Positions 37,035 through 45,268 of a stretch of 64,000 nt of DNA are shown here, piece by piece. The stretch is taken from contig JAHDLO010000015.1 in the NCBI GenBank assembly GCA_018432235.1, positions 286,798-350,797 on the forward strand, given 5' to 3'. The stretch comes from Clostridiaceae bacterium (GTDB lineage: Bacteria; Bacillota; Clostridia; Peptostreptococcales; Natronincolaceae). Under the pieces are notes generated by a model. That model was not told where the DNA came from, searched no databases, and saw only the letters and a program-made list of their open reading frames with translations. The position numbers were made by a program, and so were the translations under genes. Positions within the stretch are counted from its first letter, which is position 1, and each line of letters begins with the position of its first letter.

Positions 37035-38078
37035 ATGGAAAAGAAAAAAGCATTAGAGATGGCTTTGAGCCAAATAGAAAAGCAGTTCGGTAAAGGCTCT
37101 ATTATGAAGCTGGGAGAAGAATCTAAGCTTAATTTAGAGACAATCTCCACTGGTTCTATAGACTTGGACATTGCACTGGGTATTGGCGGAGTGCCAAGGG
37201 GCAGAATAGTTGAAATCTATGGTCCGGAATCCTCCGGTAAAACTACCGTTACCCTACATATCATCGCAGAGGCACAAAAGAATGGCGGTACCGCTGCTTT
37301 TATTGATGCAGAGCACGCATTAGATCCCTCCTATGCTAAAAAGCTAGGGGTAGATATAGATAATCTTATTGTTTCCCAACCGGATACAGGTGAGCAAGCC
37401 TTAGAAATTGCTGAGGCCTTGGTCCGCAGTGGGGCTATAGATGTTATTGTTGTAGACTCTGTTGCTGCACTTGTTCCGAAGGCAGAAATTGAGGGAGAGA
37501 TGGGAGATGCCCATGTAGGGCTTCAAGCCAGATTAATGTCTCAGGCATTGAGAAAGCTGGCGGGAGCAGTCAATAAATCCAATACGACTGCCATATTTAT
37601 TAACCAGTTAAGGGAAAAAGTCGGAGTTATGTTTGGTAATCCTGAGACAACCACTGGTGGTAAGGCATTAAAGTTCTATGCCACAGTTCGTCTAGACGTC
37701 AGAAAATCAGACGTTATTAAACAGGGAAATGATATTATAGGCAACCGTACAAGGGTTAAGGTAGTAAAAAATAAGGTGGCACCACCCTTCAAGCAGGCTG
37801 AATTTGATATTATGTACGGTGAAGGCATATCCAAGCTGGGAGATATTCTGGATGTCGCTGCAAACATCGATGTCGTTAAGAAATCAGGTGCATGGTACAG
37901 TTATAATGACAATCGCCTGGGACAGGGAAGAGAAAATTCAAAGCAATTCTTAAAGGATAATCCTGACCTGGCTAATGAGATAGATGCAAAGATCAGAGCG
38001 CATTTTGGCTTACCGGCCCTTAAAAGCAATGGGGAAGGGAAGACAGTTGCAGCTGCACTGGAGTCTGAAGAAGAATAG
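37035..38078 (+). CDS. recA: Recombinase RecA
   Basis: 347 residues from ATG 37035. GAGG is 5-6 bases upstream, so the second ATG fits better than the ATG at 37032. N-terminal [20 protein letters not shown], Walker [10 protein letters not shown] (~64-72), the [15 protein letters not shown] segment (Walker B), and the L2 loop [21 protein letters not shown] (~191-211). Ends in an acidic tail. It pairs homologous DNA and triggers LexA cleavage; the LexA box upstream fits autoregulation. Followed by a terminator. Confidence 0.98.
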   Translation: MEKKKALEMALSQIEKQFGKGSIMKLGEESKLNLETISTGSIDLDIALGIGGVPRGRIVEIYGPESSGKTTVTLHIIAEAQKNGGTAAFIDAEHALDPSYAKKLGVDIDNLIVSQPDTGEQALEIAEALVRSGAIDVIVVDSVAALVPKAEIEGEMGDAHVGLQARLMSQALRKLAGAVNKSNTTAIFINQLREKVGVMFGNPETTTGGKALKFYATVRLDVRKSDVIKQGNDIIGNRTRVKVVKNKVAPPFKQAEFDIMYGEGISKLGDILDVAANIDVVKKSGAWYSYNDNRLGQGRENSKQFLKDNPDLANEIDAKIRAHFGLPALKSNGEGKTVAAALESEEE

Positions 38079-38086
38079 AAGCAAAT

Positions 38087-38135
38087 AATCCCTAAAGATC
38101 AGGTCTAAAGACGGGTCTATAGGGATTTTGTTTTT
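38087..38135 (+). terminator. Intrinsic terminator after recA
   Basis: AATCCCTA (38087-38094) / TAGGGATT (38120-38127) with inner GGTCT/AGAC-type pairing, followed by TTGTTTTT. Confidence 0.85.
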
Positions 38136-38547
38136 CTGTGAAAAATTATTTAAAAATTAAAATATTTGAAATAATTTAAAAATACCCTAAAATGTTGATA
38201 AATTCTGAATATAAACCTGTTATTTAGGTCAAAAATGAAAATAAGTCATGAATCTTGTATATCCCATGATAATGTAAACTTGACACAAAATAAAAAAAGA
38301 TATACAATTAAAACAACATGGTGTATCTTTCTATTTTTGCGTCTTGGTGTATTTTTAAGCTTTATAGGTTAAATAATTGGGGTTTGCCTCAAGGGGCGGC
38401 TCATTATTATAAACACATGGAATATATAATTCTTGACATATCAAAAATTATAAATAAGAAATGTGTTTGACAAAATCTACCTTAAAAACTTTTAGTCTTT
38501 TAAAAGGATTTTGTATTTTAAAACTTAATAAAAGGAGGTGTCCACGT
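38136..38547 (+). other. Gene-free region upstream of rny with promoter and hairpin
   Basis: 412 bp, very AT-rich. It contains TTGACA (38280-38285) -17 bp- TACAAT (38303-38308), a near-consensus promoter. A hairpin AAAGATATAC (38296-38305) / GTGTATCTTT (38321-38330) followed by CTATTTTT overlaps that -10 and could terminate read-through from recA. More TTGACA words occur at 38433 and 38467 without good -10 partners. The leader of rny would be ~230 nt. Confidence 0.6.
38280..38308 (+). promoter_or_regulatory. Predicted SigA promoter of rny
   Basis: TTGACA, 17-bp spacer, TACAAT; predicted start ~38315. Its -10 is part of the left arm of a terminator-like hairpin. Confidence 0.7.
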
Positions 38548-40080
38548 ATCATAGACGTTATTTACTATTTAGTTACAATTGTAGTTGGATGCCTTGTCGG
38601 CTATTTTATTCGAAAAACAATTGCGGAGAGAAAAATTAATAGTGCTGAAAATTTAGCAAAAAAGATAGTTGAAGAAGCAGAAAAAGATGCAGAAACAACA
38701 AAAAAGGAAGTTCTAATCGAAGCTAAGGAAGAAGTACATAAGCTCCGTAGTGAAATCGAACGAGAAAGTAGAGAAAGGCGTAACGAACTACAACGCATAG
38801 AAAGAAGGCTTATTCAAAAAGAAGAGGTATTGGATAAAAAATCAGAAAGTCTTGAGCAAAAGGATGATAAGCTAAATAGAAAAATTAAAGATTTAGATGA
38901 CAAGCACTTGGAGTTAAATCTTTTATTTGAAAAGGAAGTTAAAAAGCTTGAGGAATTATCTGGTTTAACCTCTGAAGAGGCCAGACAGCTGCTTTTGAAT
39001 GACATCGAAAAGGAAGTCAAATATGAATCTGCTATGATGATTAAGGAAATCGAATCACGAGCAAAAGAAGAAGCAGAAAAGAGAGCAAGAGAAATAATAA
39101 CCTACTCTATTCAAAAATGTGCTGCTGATCATGTAGCAGAAACTACCGTAACTGTTGTTGCATTACCAAATGACGAAATGAAGGGCAGAATAATAGGTAG
39201 AGAGGGTAGAAACATTAGGACACTTGAGACATTAACAGGTATTGATTTAATTATTGATGATACACCTGAGGCAGTAATACTGTCAGGCTTTGATCCAATT
39301 AGAAGAGAAGTTGCTAGAATCGCATTGGAAAAGCTAATCGTTGATGGCAGAATACACCCTGCTAGAATCGAAGAAATGGTTGAAAAGGCAAGAAGAGAAG
39401 TTGAAAATATTATTAAGGAGGAAGGCGAGCAGGCAACTTTTGATGCCGGCGTACATGGCCTTCATCCAGAGCTGATTAAATTATTGGGACGTTTAAAGTA
39501 TCGTACAAGCTATGGTCAAAATGTTTTAAAGCATTCAGTCGAGGTTTCATATCTGGCTGGTATAATGGCTACAGAGCTTGGCGCAGATGTGAAGGTTGCA
39601 AAGAGAGCTGGATTATTGCATGATATCGGTAAGGCAGTGGATCATGAAATTGAAGGAACCCACGTAGAAATAGGTATGGAGCTGTTAAGGAAGTACAAGG
39701 AGTCTAAGGAAGTAATTCATGCGATGTCAACACATCATGGGGATTACGAGCCTCAAACAATAGAAGCAGTATTGGTTACAGCCGCCGATGCAATATCTGC
39801 TGCAAGACCGGGTGCTAGAAGAGAGACCTTGGAATCCTATATTAAGCGTTTGGAGAAGCTTGAAGAGATTGCTACTGATTTTGAAGGTGTTGAAAAGTCC
39901 TTTGCTATTCAAGCAGGACGTGAAATCAGAATCTTGGTTAAGCCTGAGAATTACTCTGATGAGGAAATTATTTTACTGGCTAGAAATATAACGAAGCGAA
40001 TTGAAGCTGAATTAGAATATCCTGGTCAGATTAAAGTTAATGTAATTAGAGAAACCAGAGCAATTGAATATGCTAAATAA
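38548..40080 (+). CDS. rny: Ribonuclease Y
   Basis: 510 residues if started at 38548. Membrane-anchored endoribonuclease that starts mRNA decay. A membrane helix lies at the very N terminus ([20 protein letters not shown]), then a long coiled coil (~25-200), KH domain ([19 protein letters not shown], ~218-236), HD domain with [13 protein letters not shown] and MSTHHGDYE, and the family tail. AAAGGAGGTG (38531-38540) points to a start at 38548-38551, where the codons are ATC and ATA; no ATG/GTG/TTG exists there. The only in-frame canonical starts are far upstream (ATG 38461, TTG 38467) without a ribosome site. Confidence 0.9.
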   Translation: MIDVIYYLVTIVVGCLVGYFIRKTIAERKINSAENLAKKIVEEAEKDAETTKKEVLIEAKEEVHKLRSEIERESRERRNELQRIERRLIQKEEVLDKKSESLEQKDDKLNRKIKDLDDKHLELNLLFEKEVKKLEELSGLTSEEARQLLLNDIEKEVKYESAMMIKEIESRAKEEAEKRAREIITYSIQKCAADHVAETTVTVVALPNDEMKGRIIGREGRNIRTLETLTGIDLIIDDTPEAVILSGFDPIRREVARIALEKLIVDGRIHPARIEEMVEKARREVENIIKEEGEQATFDAGVHGLHPELIKLLGRLKYRTSYGQNVLKHSVEVSYLAGIMATELGADVKVAKRAGLLHDIGKAVDHEIEGTHVEIGMELLRKYKESKEVIHAMSTHHGDYEPQTIEAVLVTAADAISAARPGARRETLESYIKRLEKLEEIATDFEGVEKSFAIQAGREIRILVKPENYSDEEIILLARNITKRIEAELEYPGQIKVNVIRETRAIEYAK

Positions 40081-40106
40081 AAAACTGCCGATTGGCAGTT
40101 TTTTAT
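40081..40106 (+). terminator. Intrinsic terminator after rny
   Basis: AAAACTGCC (40081-40089) / GGCAGTTTT (40094-40102), loop GATT, then TTTT. It begins one base after the stop and its A/T arms make it usable on both strands. Confidence 0.9.
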
Positions 40107-40129
40107 TGTTATAATTTTTTAAGAATGAA

Positions 40130-41102
40130 GTCGGTTCATAATGCGGGACTCAGGCTTCCTATAAATCCCTTATGTGTGTGGATGCTCTAATCGGGAAATA
40201 TAGGAAGCCCTCGCTGCTTAGTATTCACCGACTTTTGGATATGATATGGAATGTTAAAAGTCGGTTCATAATGCGGGACTCAAGCTTCCTATAAATCCCT
40301 TATGGTATGTGGATGTACTAGTCGGGAAATATAAGAAGCCCTCGCTGCTTAGTATTCACCGACTTTTGGATATTATATGGAGTGTTAAAAGTCGGTTCAT
40401 AATGCGCGACTCAGGCTTCCTATAAATCCCTTATGTGTGTGGATGCTCTAATCGGGAAATATAGGAAGCCCTCGCTGCTTAGTATTCACCGACTTTTGGA
40501 TATGATATGGCATGTTAAAAGTCGGTTCATAATGCGCGACTCAGGCTTCCTATAAATCCCTTATGGTACGGTTTGATAGTCGGGAAATATAGGAAGCCTT
40601 CGCTGCTTAGTATTCACCGACTTTTGGATAATATGGCATGTTAAAAGTCGGTTCATAATGCGGGACTCAGGCTTCCTATAAATCCCTTATGGTACGGTTT
40701 GATAGTCGGGAAATATAGGAAGCCTTCGCTGCTTAGTATTCACCGACTTTTGGATATTATATGGAATGTTAAAAGTCGGTTCATAATGCGCGACTCAGGC
40801 TTCCTATAAATCCCTTATGGTACGGTTTGATAGTCGGGAAATATAGGAAGTCTTCGCTGCTTAGTATTCACCGACTTTTGGATATTGTATGGAATGTTAA
40901 AAGTCGGTTCATAATGCGGGACTCAGGCTTCCTATAAATCCCTTATGGTACGGTTTGATAGTCGGGAAATATAGGAAGCCCTCGCTGCTTAGTATTCACC
41001 GACTTTTGGATATTATATGGCATGTTAAAAGTCGGTTCATAATGCGGGACTCAGACTTCCTATAAATCCCTTATGGTACGGTTTGATAGTCGGGAAATAT
41101 AG
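40130..41102. repeat. Tandem array of ~128-bp hairpin repeats, 7 full and 1 partial unit
   Basis: Units start at 40130, 40260, 40391, 40521, 40647, 40775, 40903 and 41031 (periods 126-131 bp); the last stops at ~41102 near the 3' end of aroF. Each unit is bounded by AAAAGTCGGT and its inverse ACCGACTTTT (first A-run differs in unit 1). Each contains an inner inverted pair GGCTTCCTATA / TATAGGAAGCC extended by TCCC/GGGA, so each can fold into one long hairpin. The only variable part is the loop (three versions). It lies between convergent genes rny and aroF. No ORF runs through it. Confidence 0.95.
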
Positions 41103-41115
41103 CTTCTTGTGTGTC

Positions 41116-42114
41116 TTATATGGCAGCAATTTTATTGACTGCCTTCATAAGTCCATCGAATTTCTCTGGCTTTAGGGATTGGGCACCATCCGATAGGGCC
41201 ATCTCGGGCTGGTGATGCACCTCGATAATTAGTCCGTCGGCACCTACAGCTATTGCAGCCTTTGATAGGGGCTCCACCATACGCCATTTCCCTGCAGCAT
41301 GGCTTGGATCAACGATAACGGGAAGATGACTCAGTTCCTTGATGGCAGGAATTGCACTTAAGTCCAGTGTATTTCTGGTGTAGGTTTCGAAGGTACGTAT
41401 GCCTCTTTCGCATAGAATGACATTCGTATTTCCCTCCGACATAATGTACTCAGCCGCCATCAGCAATTCTTCGATTGTGGCGGAAAGCCCCCTCTTAAGA
41501 AGCACTGGCTTATTGCACTTTCCAGCCTGCTTAAGTAATGAGAAGTTTTGCATGTTTCTTGCGCCTATTTGAAGAATATCAGTGTAATGGCAAACCATAT
41601 CGAATTGCTCCTGATCCATAATCTCAGTTACGATAGGCATACCTGTCTCTGCTTTAGCCTTTTGCAATAGCTTCAGACCCTCTTCGCCCATACCCTGGAA
41701 GCTGTAGGGGGAGGTTCTAGGCTTGAAGGCACCACCCCTCAAAAACTTAGCACCGCTGGCCTTAACCGCTCTGGCTATGGTCATAAGCTGCTCTTCGCTC
41801 TCTACAGAGCAGGGGCCGGCTATAACAGTGATTTCGTCGCCTCCGATTTCAATGCCGTCAACAGTAACGACGGTTTTCTTAGGATGAAAGATTTTATTCG
41901 CCAGCTTAAATGGATGCTGTATCCTCACAAGTCTATCGACATAATCATTTGCTTCAATCTGACTGGGATCAATTCTGGTGGTATCTCCTACTAAGCCCAT
42001 AATTGTATGATTCTCTCCCTCCGAAATATGGACCTGGCAGCCCAGGCTCTCCATTTTCCTTTCGATTTTTTCAATAATTTCCTTTGGTGCATCTGGTTTC
42101 ATAATAATTACCAT
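41116..42114 (-). CDS. aroF: 3-deoxy-7-phosphoheptulonate synthase, type I beta with ferredoxin-like N-terminal domain
   Basis: 332 residues. First enzyme of the shikimate pathway: condenses PEP and erythrose-4-phosphate. N-terminal ferredoxin-like regulatory domain (1-~70, [19 protein letters not shown]), then the barrel with [15 protein letters not shown] (~97-111), [18 protein letters not shown] (~125-142), [13 protein letters not shown] (~188-200) and [10 protein letters not shown] (~270-279). AAGGAGGAG lies six bases before the ATG. Transcribed away from tyrA. Upstream is a 54-codon aromatic-rich leader ORF and attenuator, with 227 nt of further foldable leader before the start. Confidence 0.96.
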   Translation of the reverse strand: MVIIMKPDAPKEIIEKIERKMESLGCQVHISEGENHTIMGLVGDTTRIDPSQIEANDYVDRLVRIQHPFKLANKIFHPKKTVVTVDGIEIGGDEITVIAGPCSVESEEQLMTIARAVKASGAKFLRGGAFKPRTSPYSFQGMGEEGLKLLQKAKAETGMPIVTEIMDQEQFDMVCHYTDILQIGARNMQNFSLLKQAGKCNKPVLLKRGLSATIEELLMAAEYIMSEGNTNVILCERGIRTFETYTRNTLDLSAIPAIKELSHLPVIVDPSHAAGKWRMVEPLSKAAIAVGADGLIIEVHHQPEMALSDGAQSLKPEKFDGLMKAVNKIAAI

Positions 42115-42340
42115 GTATAACTCCTCCTTGATTTTTATAATTTATTTTAAAGCAAAGCTTAAAACCTTTTGGATGAGGCAATTGCATATATAGTTTAGCT
42201 GATATTAAGTTAAAAGCTCATCGCCCATTGCCTAGGGTTAATAATATATAATCCTTCATGTTGATAGCCTATCAGACTCTAGGCAGGTAGCTTTTGTCTT
42301 TGTTTAAATATACTGCTGTTTGCTGTTTTGCAATTTCCTC
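42115..42340 (-). promoter_or_regulatory. aroF leader segment downstream of the attenuator
   Basis: About 226 nt of untranslated RNA between the attenuator terminator and aroF. It can form TGCCTAG/CTAGGCA inside AAAAGCT/AGCTTTT, and competing pairs GATGAG/CTCATC and GGCAAT/ATTGCC. This length is more than translation needs, so a second control layer is possible but unproven. Confidence 0.4.
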
Positions 42341-42374
42341 AAATAAAAAGGAGACCCATTTCAAGAGTCTCCTT
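42341..42374 (-). terminator. Attenuator terminator of aroF
   Basis: On the minus strand AAGGAGACTC (42374-42365) pairs with GGGTCTCCTT (42357-42348), one G-T pair, 7-base loop, followed by TTTATTT. It lies 24 nt after the leader-peptide stop and 230 nt before aroF, so it must be bypassed for aroF expression. Confidence 0.88.
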
Positions 42375-42431
42375 GTATACATATAATTCATTGTATAATT
42401 AGCTATAGGATAGCTGAATATAAAGGGATTC
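42364..42431 (-). promoter_or_regulatory. Candidate antiterminator of the aroF attenuator
   Basis: Leader segment 42431-42418 (codons 45-49 of the leader ORF; GAATCCCTTTATAT) can pair with 42380-42365 (GTATAC AAGGAGACTC) over ~13 base pairs with two bulges and one mismatch. This would sequester the left arm of the terminator. Between them a stem AGCTAT/ATAGCT spans the leader stop. The segment is covered by a ribosome that reaches the stop, and free when the ribosome stalls at codons 14-32. Confidence 0.6.
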
Positions 42432-42563
42432 TATTGAAAATAGAAGGTTTCGATATCTACTTTTTAACCATGCAAAATAACCGGCGCTATAAAAGTAAAA
42501 GCCCCAGTAAAAGTTAAAGTAATAGATATTCAATTGGAAATCCTGTCTATTTTTGTTTAGCAT
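42399..42563 (-). CDS. Aromatic-rich leader peptide of aroF (54 residues)
   Basis: ATG at 42563-42561 with AAGGGTGGT upstream. Sequence contains YYFNFYWGFYFYSAGYFAW at residues 14-32: 13 of 19 residues are Phe, Tyr or Trp; in total 7 Phe, 9 Tyr and 2 Trp of 54. The stop TAA (42401-42399) is 24 nt before a strong terminator. The promoter is consensus and the gene controlled is the first enzyme for all three aromatic amino acids. This matches the logic of ribosome-mediated attenuation as in trpL and pheL, although 54 codons is long for a leader. An alternative TTG at 42626 is the -35 box, not a start. Confidence 0.82.
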   Translation of the reverse strand: MLNKNRQDFQLNIYYFNFYWGFYFYSAGYFAWLKSRYRNLLFSIESLYIQLSYS

Positions 42564-42597
42564 ATGGACCACCCTTTTTTCTGAATATTTAAAACTC

Positions 42598-42626
42598 ATT
42601 ATATGCAAAAGCGAATCATCTGTCAA
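42598..42626 (-). promoter_or_regulatory. Consensus SigA promoter of the aroF leader
   Basis: On the minus strand TTGACA (42626-42621), exactly 17 bp, TATAAT (42603-42598): perfect consensus. Predicted start ~42591, giving a 28-nt untranslated region before the leader ATG. Confidence 0.9.
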
Positions 42627-42631
42627 CAGAT
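42618..42631. promoter_or_regulatory. Palindrome over the aroF -35 box, possible operator
   Basis: ATCTGTCAACAGAT: 6-bp arms around CA, covering the aroF -35. A half-site-like ACATCTGT occurs at the divergent tyrA promoter (about 42729-42736). A shared regulator is possible; none was identified. Confidence 0.45.
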
Positions 42632-42725
42632 ATTCTGAAAATTTTTTTTACAACTTATTTGAATTCCAATAAAATTTTAGTCTATATCAAATGATTATGA
42701 AAAAAAACGCTTTTGAATAATTATG

Positions 42726-42754
42726 TTGACATCTGTAAAAGTATAAAGTAAAGT
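42726..42754 (+). promoter_or_regulatory. Predicted SigA promoter of the tyrA-aroE operon
   Basis: TTGACA (42726-42731), 17-bp spacer, TAAAGT (42749-42754). Divergent from the aroF promoter by ~100 bp. The leader to tyrA is ~105 nt with no clear terminator. Confidence 0.65.
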
Positions 42755-42864
42755 AAGTAGAAAATAATTGAAACGGTAAAAAAATAAAACCTAAACTTAA
42801 GTGTTCATAAAAAAATGCAGGTGATAAGCGGCATAAAGCTTAATTGAAAAAGGGGGGATACTTA

Positions 42865-43974
42865 TTGTTGAACATAAATAAAATATCAATAATTGGTATT
42901 GGTTTAATTGGTGGATCGATAGCTCTTGGTCTTAAAGGGGGCGGTTATAAAGGAGAAATTGTAGCCTGCGACCTTTGTAAAGAAAGTCTTGAAGAGGCAA
43001 TAGCAATTGGAGCGGTAGATTATGTCACTTTAAATCCCGGTGAAGCTGTTAAGGATTCAGACCTGGTGATTATCGCTCTTCCCTTGGGAGGCTACCGACA
43101 GCTGCTGGAGGATATTTTACCTATGCTTAAGGCCACAGCCATCGTTACGGATGTTGGCAGTGTGAAGGGCTTTGTGAGCAATACAGTGGGCAGTACTCTG
43201 GGGAAGGAATTTCAGTTTATCGGAGGACACCCTATGGCGGGCTCTGACAAGGGAGGAATAAAGGCGGCTTCACCGATATTATTTGAAAATGCATATTATT
43301 TTTTAGCGCCGGAGGAGAATACAAGGGCCGAAACAATCGAAATCATGAAGGCGTTTGTAAGAATCCTAAAGGCATATCCGGTGTTGGTTTCGTCATCGGA
43401 ACATGATAGAATAGTGGCTAGAATAAGCCATTTGCCTCATTTGCTGGCGGTGCTACTGGTGAATATGCTGGATTCTAGCAGTGGCATTTCCTATTTACCC
43501 TTTGTTGGGGGAGGCTTTCGCGACAGTACAAGAATAGCAGCCGGCAACCCGGATATTTGGAGAGATATTTTCCTCTATAATAAAGAGGAATTAATTGCAG
43601 GAGTTAACGGTTTTCAAGAGATACTAAGTGAATATAAAACTCTATTGACTTCGGGTAATGAGCCTGCTTTGCTTCAAGGCCTGAAGAAGGCGAAGCTCTT
43701 AAGAAGCAGCATTCAGCAGCATTCCGCCGGCTACATGCCGCCTCTCTATGAAATAATCGTTGGAGTGGAGGACAGACCAGGGGTGATAGGTGAGTTGACA
43801 GGGATAATTGGAGAAAACAAGCTGAATATTAAGGAAATTGAAATATTGCATTCCAGAGAGGGTGAAGAGGGGGCAATTCGAATAGGCTTTGAAAAAAGTA
43901 ACGAGGTTGAGCGGGCAATTGATATATTAAGTAGTTGTAGCTATAGGATTCTATATAAGAGGGGAGAGAAATAA
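42865..43974 (+). CDS. tyrA: Prephenate dehydrogenase with C-terminal ACT domain
   Basis: 369 residues from TTG 42865 (TTG 42868 is also possible); AGGGGGG lies 7-10 bases upstream, which disfavours the in-frame TTG at 42844. NAD-binding N terminus ISIIGIGLIGGSIALGLK, IGGHPMAGSDKGGI (~115-128) and SSEHDRIVARISHLPHLLA (catalytic His region). C-terminal ACT domain (VEDRPGVIGELTGIIGENKLNI, ~297-318) probably senses tyrosine. First step to tyrosine from prephenate. First gene of the six-gene aromatic operon. Confidence 0.95.
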   Translation: MLNINKISIIGIGLIGGSIALGLKGGGYKGEIVACDLCKESLEEAIAIGAVDYVTLNPGEAVKDSDLVIIALPLGGYRQLLEDILPMLKATAIVTDVGSVKGFVSNTVGSTLGKEFQFIGGHPMAGSDKGGIKAASPILFENAYYFLAPEENTRAETIEIMKAFVRILKAYPVLVSSSEHDRIVARISHLPHLLAVLLVNMLDSSSGISYLPFVGGGFRDSTRIAAGNPDIWRDIFLYNKEELIAGVNGFQEILSEYKTLLTSGNEPALLQGLKKAKLLRSSIQQHSAGYMPPLYEIIVGVEDRPGVIGELTGIIGENKLNIKEIEILHSREGEEGAIRIGFEKSNEVERAIDILSSCSYRILYKRGEK

Positions 43975-43975
43975 C

Positions 43976-45253
43976 ATGCTGTCTATTAGCAGGGTAAATG
44001 GAATCAAAGGAGAAATCGCTGTGCCGGGAGATAAATCCATATCCCACAGATCCATTATGCTGGCGGGAATCAGTGAAGGCAGGAGTGTAATAAGTGGTTT
44101 TTTGATGGGGGAGGATTGTCTAAGCACCATTGGCTGCTTTAGGGGGCTGGGTGTGGCAATAGACGTAACACAGGAGGAAATCATAGTTGAAGGCAGAGGT
44201 CTAATGGGCTTAAGGGAGCCTCAGGATATTCTGGATGCCGGGAATTCCGGTACCACTATGCGACTCCTTTCTGGTATTTTAGCAGGACAAAATTTTCTGT
44301 CGGTTATTACCGGAGATGAATCTCTTAGACAAAGGCCTATGGCAAGAATAGCAGCACCTTTAAGGGAAATGGGGGCTTCAATAGATGGCAGAAGCGATGG
44401 AAGGCTGGCTCCCCTTGCGATCAGAGGTGGTGGGCTGAAGGCTATTGATTACAAGCTGCCGGTCTCCAGTGCTCAGGTAAAATCCGCTGTTTTGCTGGCG
44501 GGTCTATATGCCGAAGGTACCACCAGAGTCCTTGAGCCTCAGCCCTCAAGGGATCATACAGAAAGGATGCTCAAGGCCTTTGGCGGTAATATTGCCAGGG
44601 AGGCCAATACAATAATCGTAAAATCCTCAGGGCTGTACGGACAAAGGGTGGAGGTGCCAGGGGACATATCCTCTGCAGCCTTCTTTATGGTGGCGGCGGC
44701 AGCAATGCCTGGGGCCTCATTGAAGCTAAACAGAGTGGGACTGAATCCTACCCGAACCGGGATAATTGAGGTTTTAAAAGCTATGGGGGCCGACATCACT
44801 TTAGATAATATTACCCTCAGCGGTGGAGAGGAAATTGGAGATATCATCATTCATGGCGGTGAGCTGCAGGGCGTAGCAATCGGAAGGGATATCATTCCAA
44901 GGCTTATTGATGAAATACCTGTGATTGCAGTGGCAGCGGCTCTGGCGGAGGGAAAAACAACAATCACTGGAGCGGAGGAGTTAAAATTCAAGGAGTCTAA
45001 TAGAATAGCAGCAGTTGTAACGGAACTAAAAGGGTTGGGTGTTGATATAATTGAGCTGGCGGATGGTATGGAGATAAATGGACCTAATACAATAAAGGGC
45101 GGCGAAGTGAAGAGCTATGGCGATCATAGAATTGCAATGGCAATGGCGATTGCGGGCTTATTTTCTCAGAAGCCTGTAATAATTGAGGACAGTAGCTGTA
45201 TAGCCATATCCTTTCCCGAATTTGAAGCCAAGCTAAAAGAAATTACAGTGTAA
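43976..45253 (+). CDS. aroA: 3-phosphoshikimate 1-carboxyvinyltransferase (EPSP synthase)
   Basis: 425 residues, two-domain inside-out barrel. Signature GDKSISHRSIMLAGISEG (residues ~18-35), DAGNSGTTMRLLSGILAG (~88-105), RQRPMARI, and KESNRIAAVVTELKGLG (~338-354). Joins PEP to shikimate-3-phosphate. The ALAQ/Pro region is RQRPM with Pro-type substrate loop; no class is assigned. It begins one base after tyrA stops, so the two are coupled. Confidence 0.97.
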   Translation: MLSISRVNGIKGEIAVPGDKSISHRSIMLAGISEGRSVISGFLMGEDCLSTIGCFRGLGVAIDVTQEEIIVEGRGLMGLREPQDILDAGNSGTTMRLLSGILAGQNFLSVITGDESLRQRPMARIAAPLREMGASIDGRSDGRLAPLAIRGGGLKAIDYKLPVSSAQVKSAVLLAGLYAEGTTRVLEPQPSRDHTERMLKAFGGNIAREANTIIVKSSGLYGQRVEVPGDISSAAFFMVAAAAMPGASLKLNRVGLNPTRTGIIEVLKAMGADITLDNITLSGGEEIGDIIIHGGELQGVAIGRDIIPRLIDEIPVIAVAAALAEGKTTITGAEELKFKESNRIAAVVTELKGLGVDIIELADGMEINGPNTIKGGEVKSYGDHRIAMAMAIAGLFSQKPVIIEDSSCIAISFPEFEAKLKEITV

Positions 45254-45268
45254 GGGAAAAATGATAAA

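Noticed and set aside
38461..38547. Upstream extension of rny to ATG 38461
   Set aside because: No ribosome site there; the extension has no family counterpart and it contains the real Shine-Dalgarno as codons.
40130..41102. Regular repeats read as a CRISPR array
   Set aside because: The whole ~128-bp unit is repeated, including the intervening part; there are no unique spacers and no cas genes.
42563..42580. AGGGTGG on the minus strand before the aroF leader ORF, similar to the start of a T-box sequence
   Set aside because: The rest of the T-box (NACCGCG) is missing, no specifier-loop structure was seen, and the word serves as the ribosome site of the leader ORF.
42760..42864. A tyrA leader peptide mirroring that of aroF
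   Set aside because: The only short ORF has no ribosome site and no aromatic codons, and no terminator was seen before tyrA.
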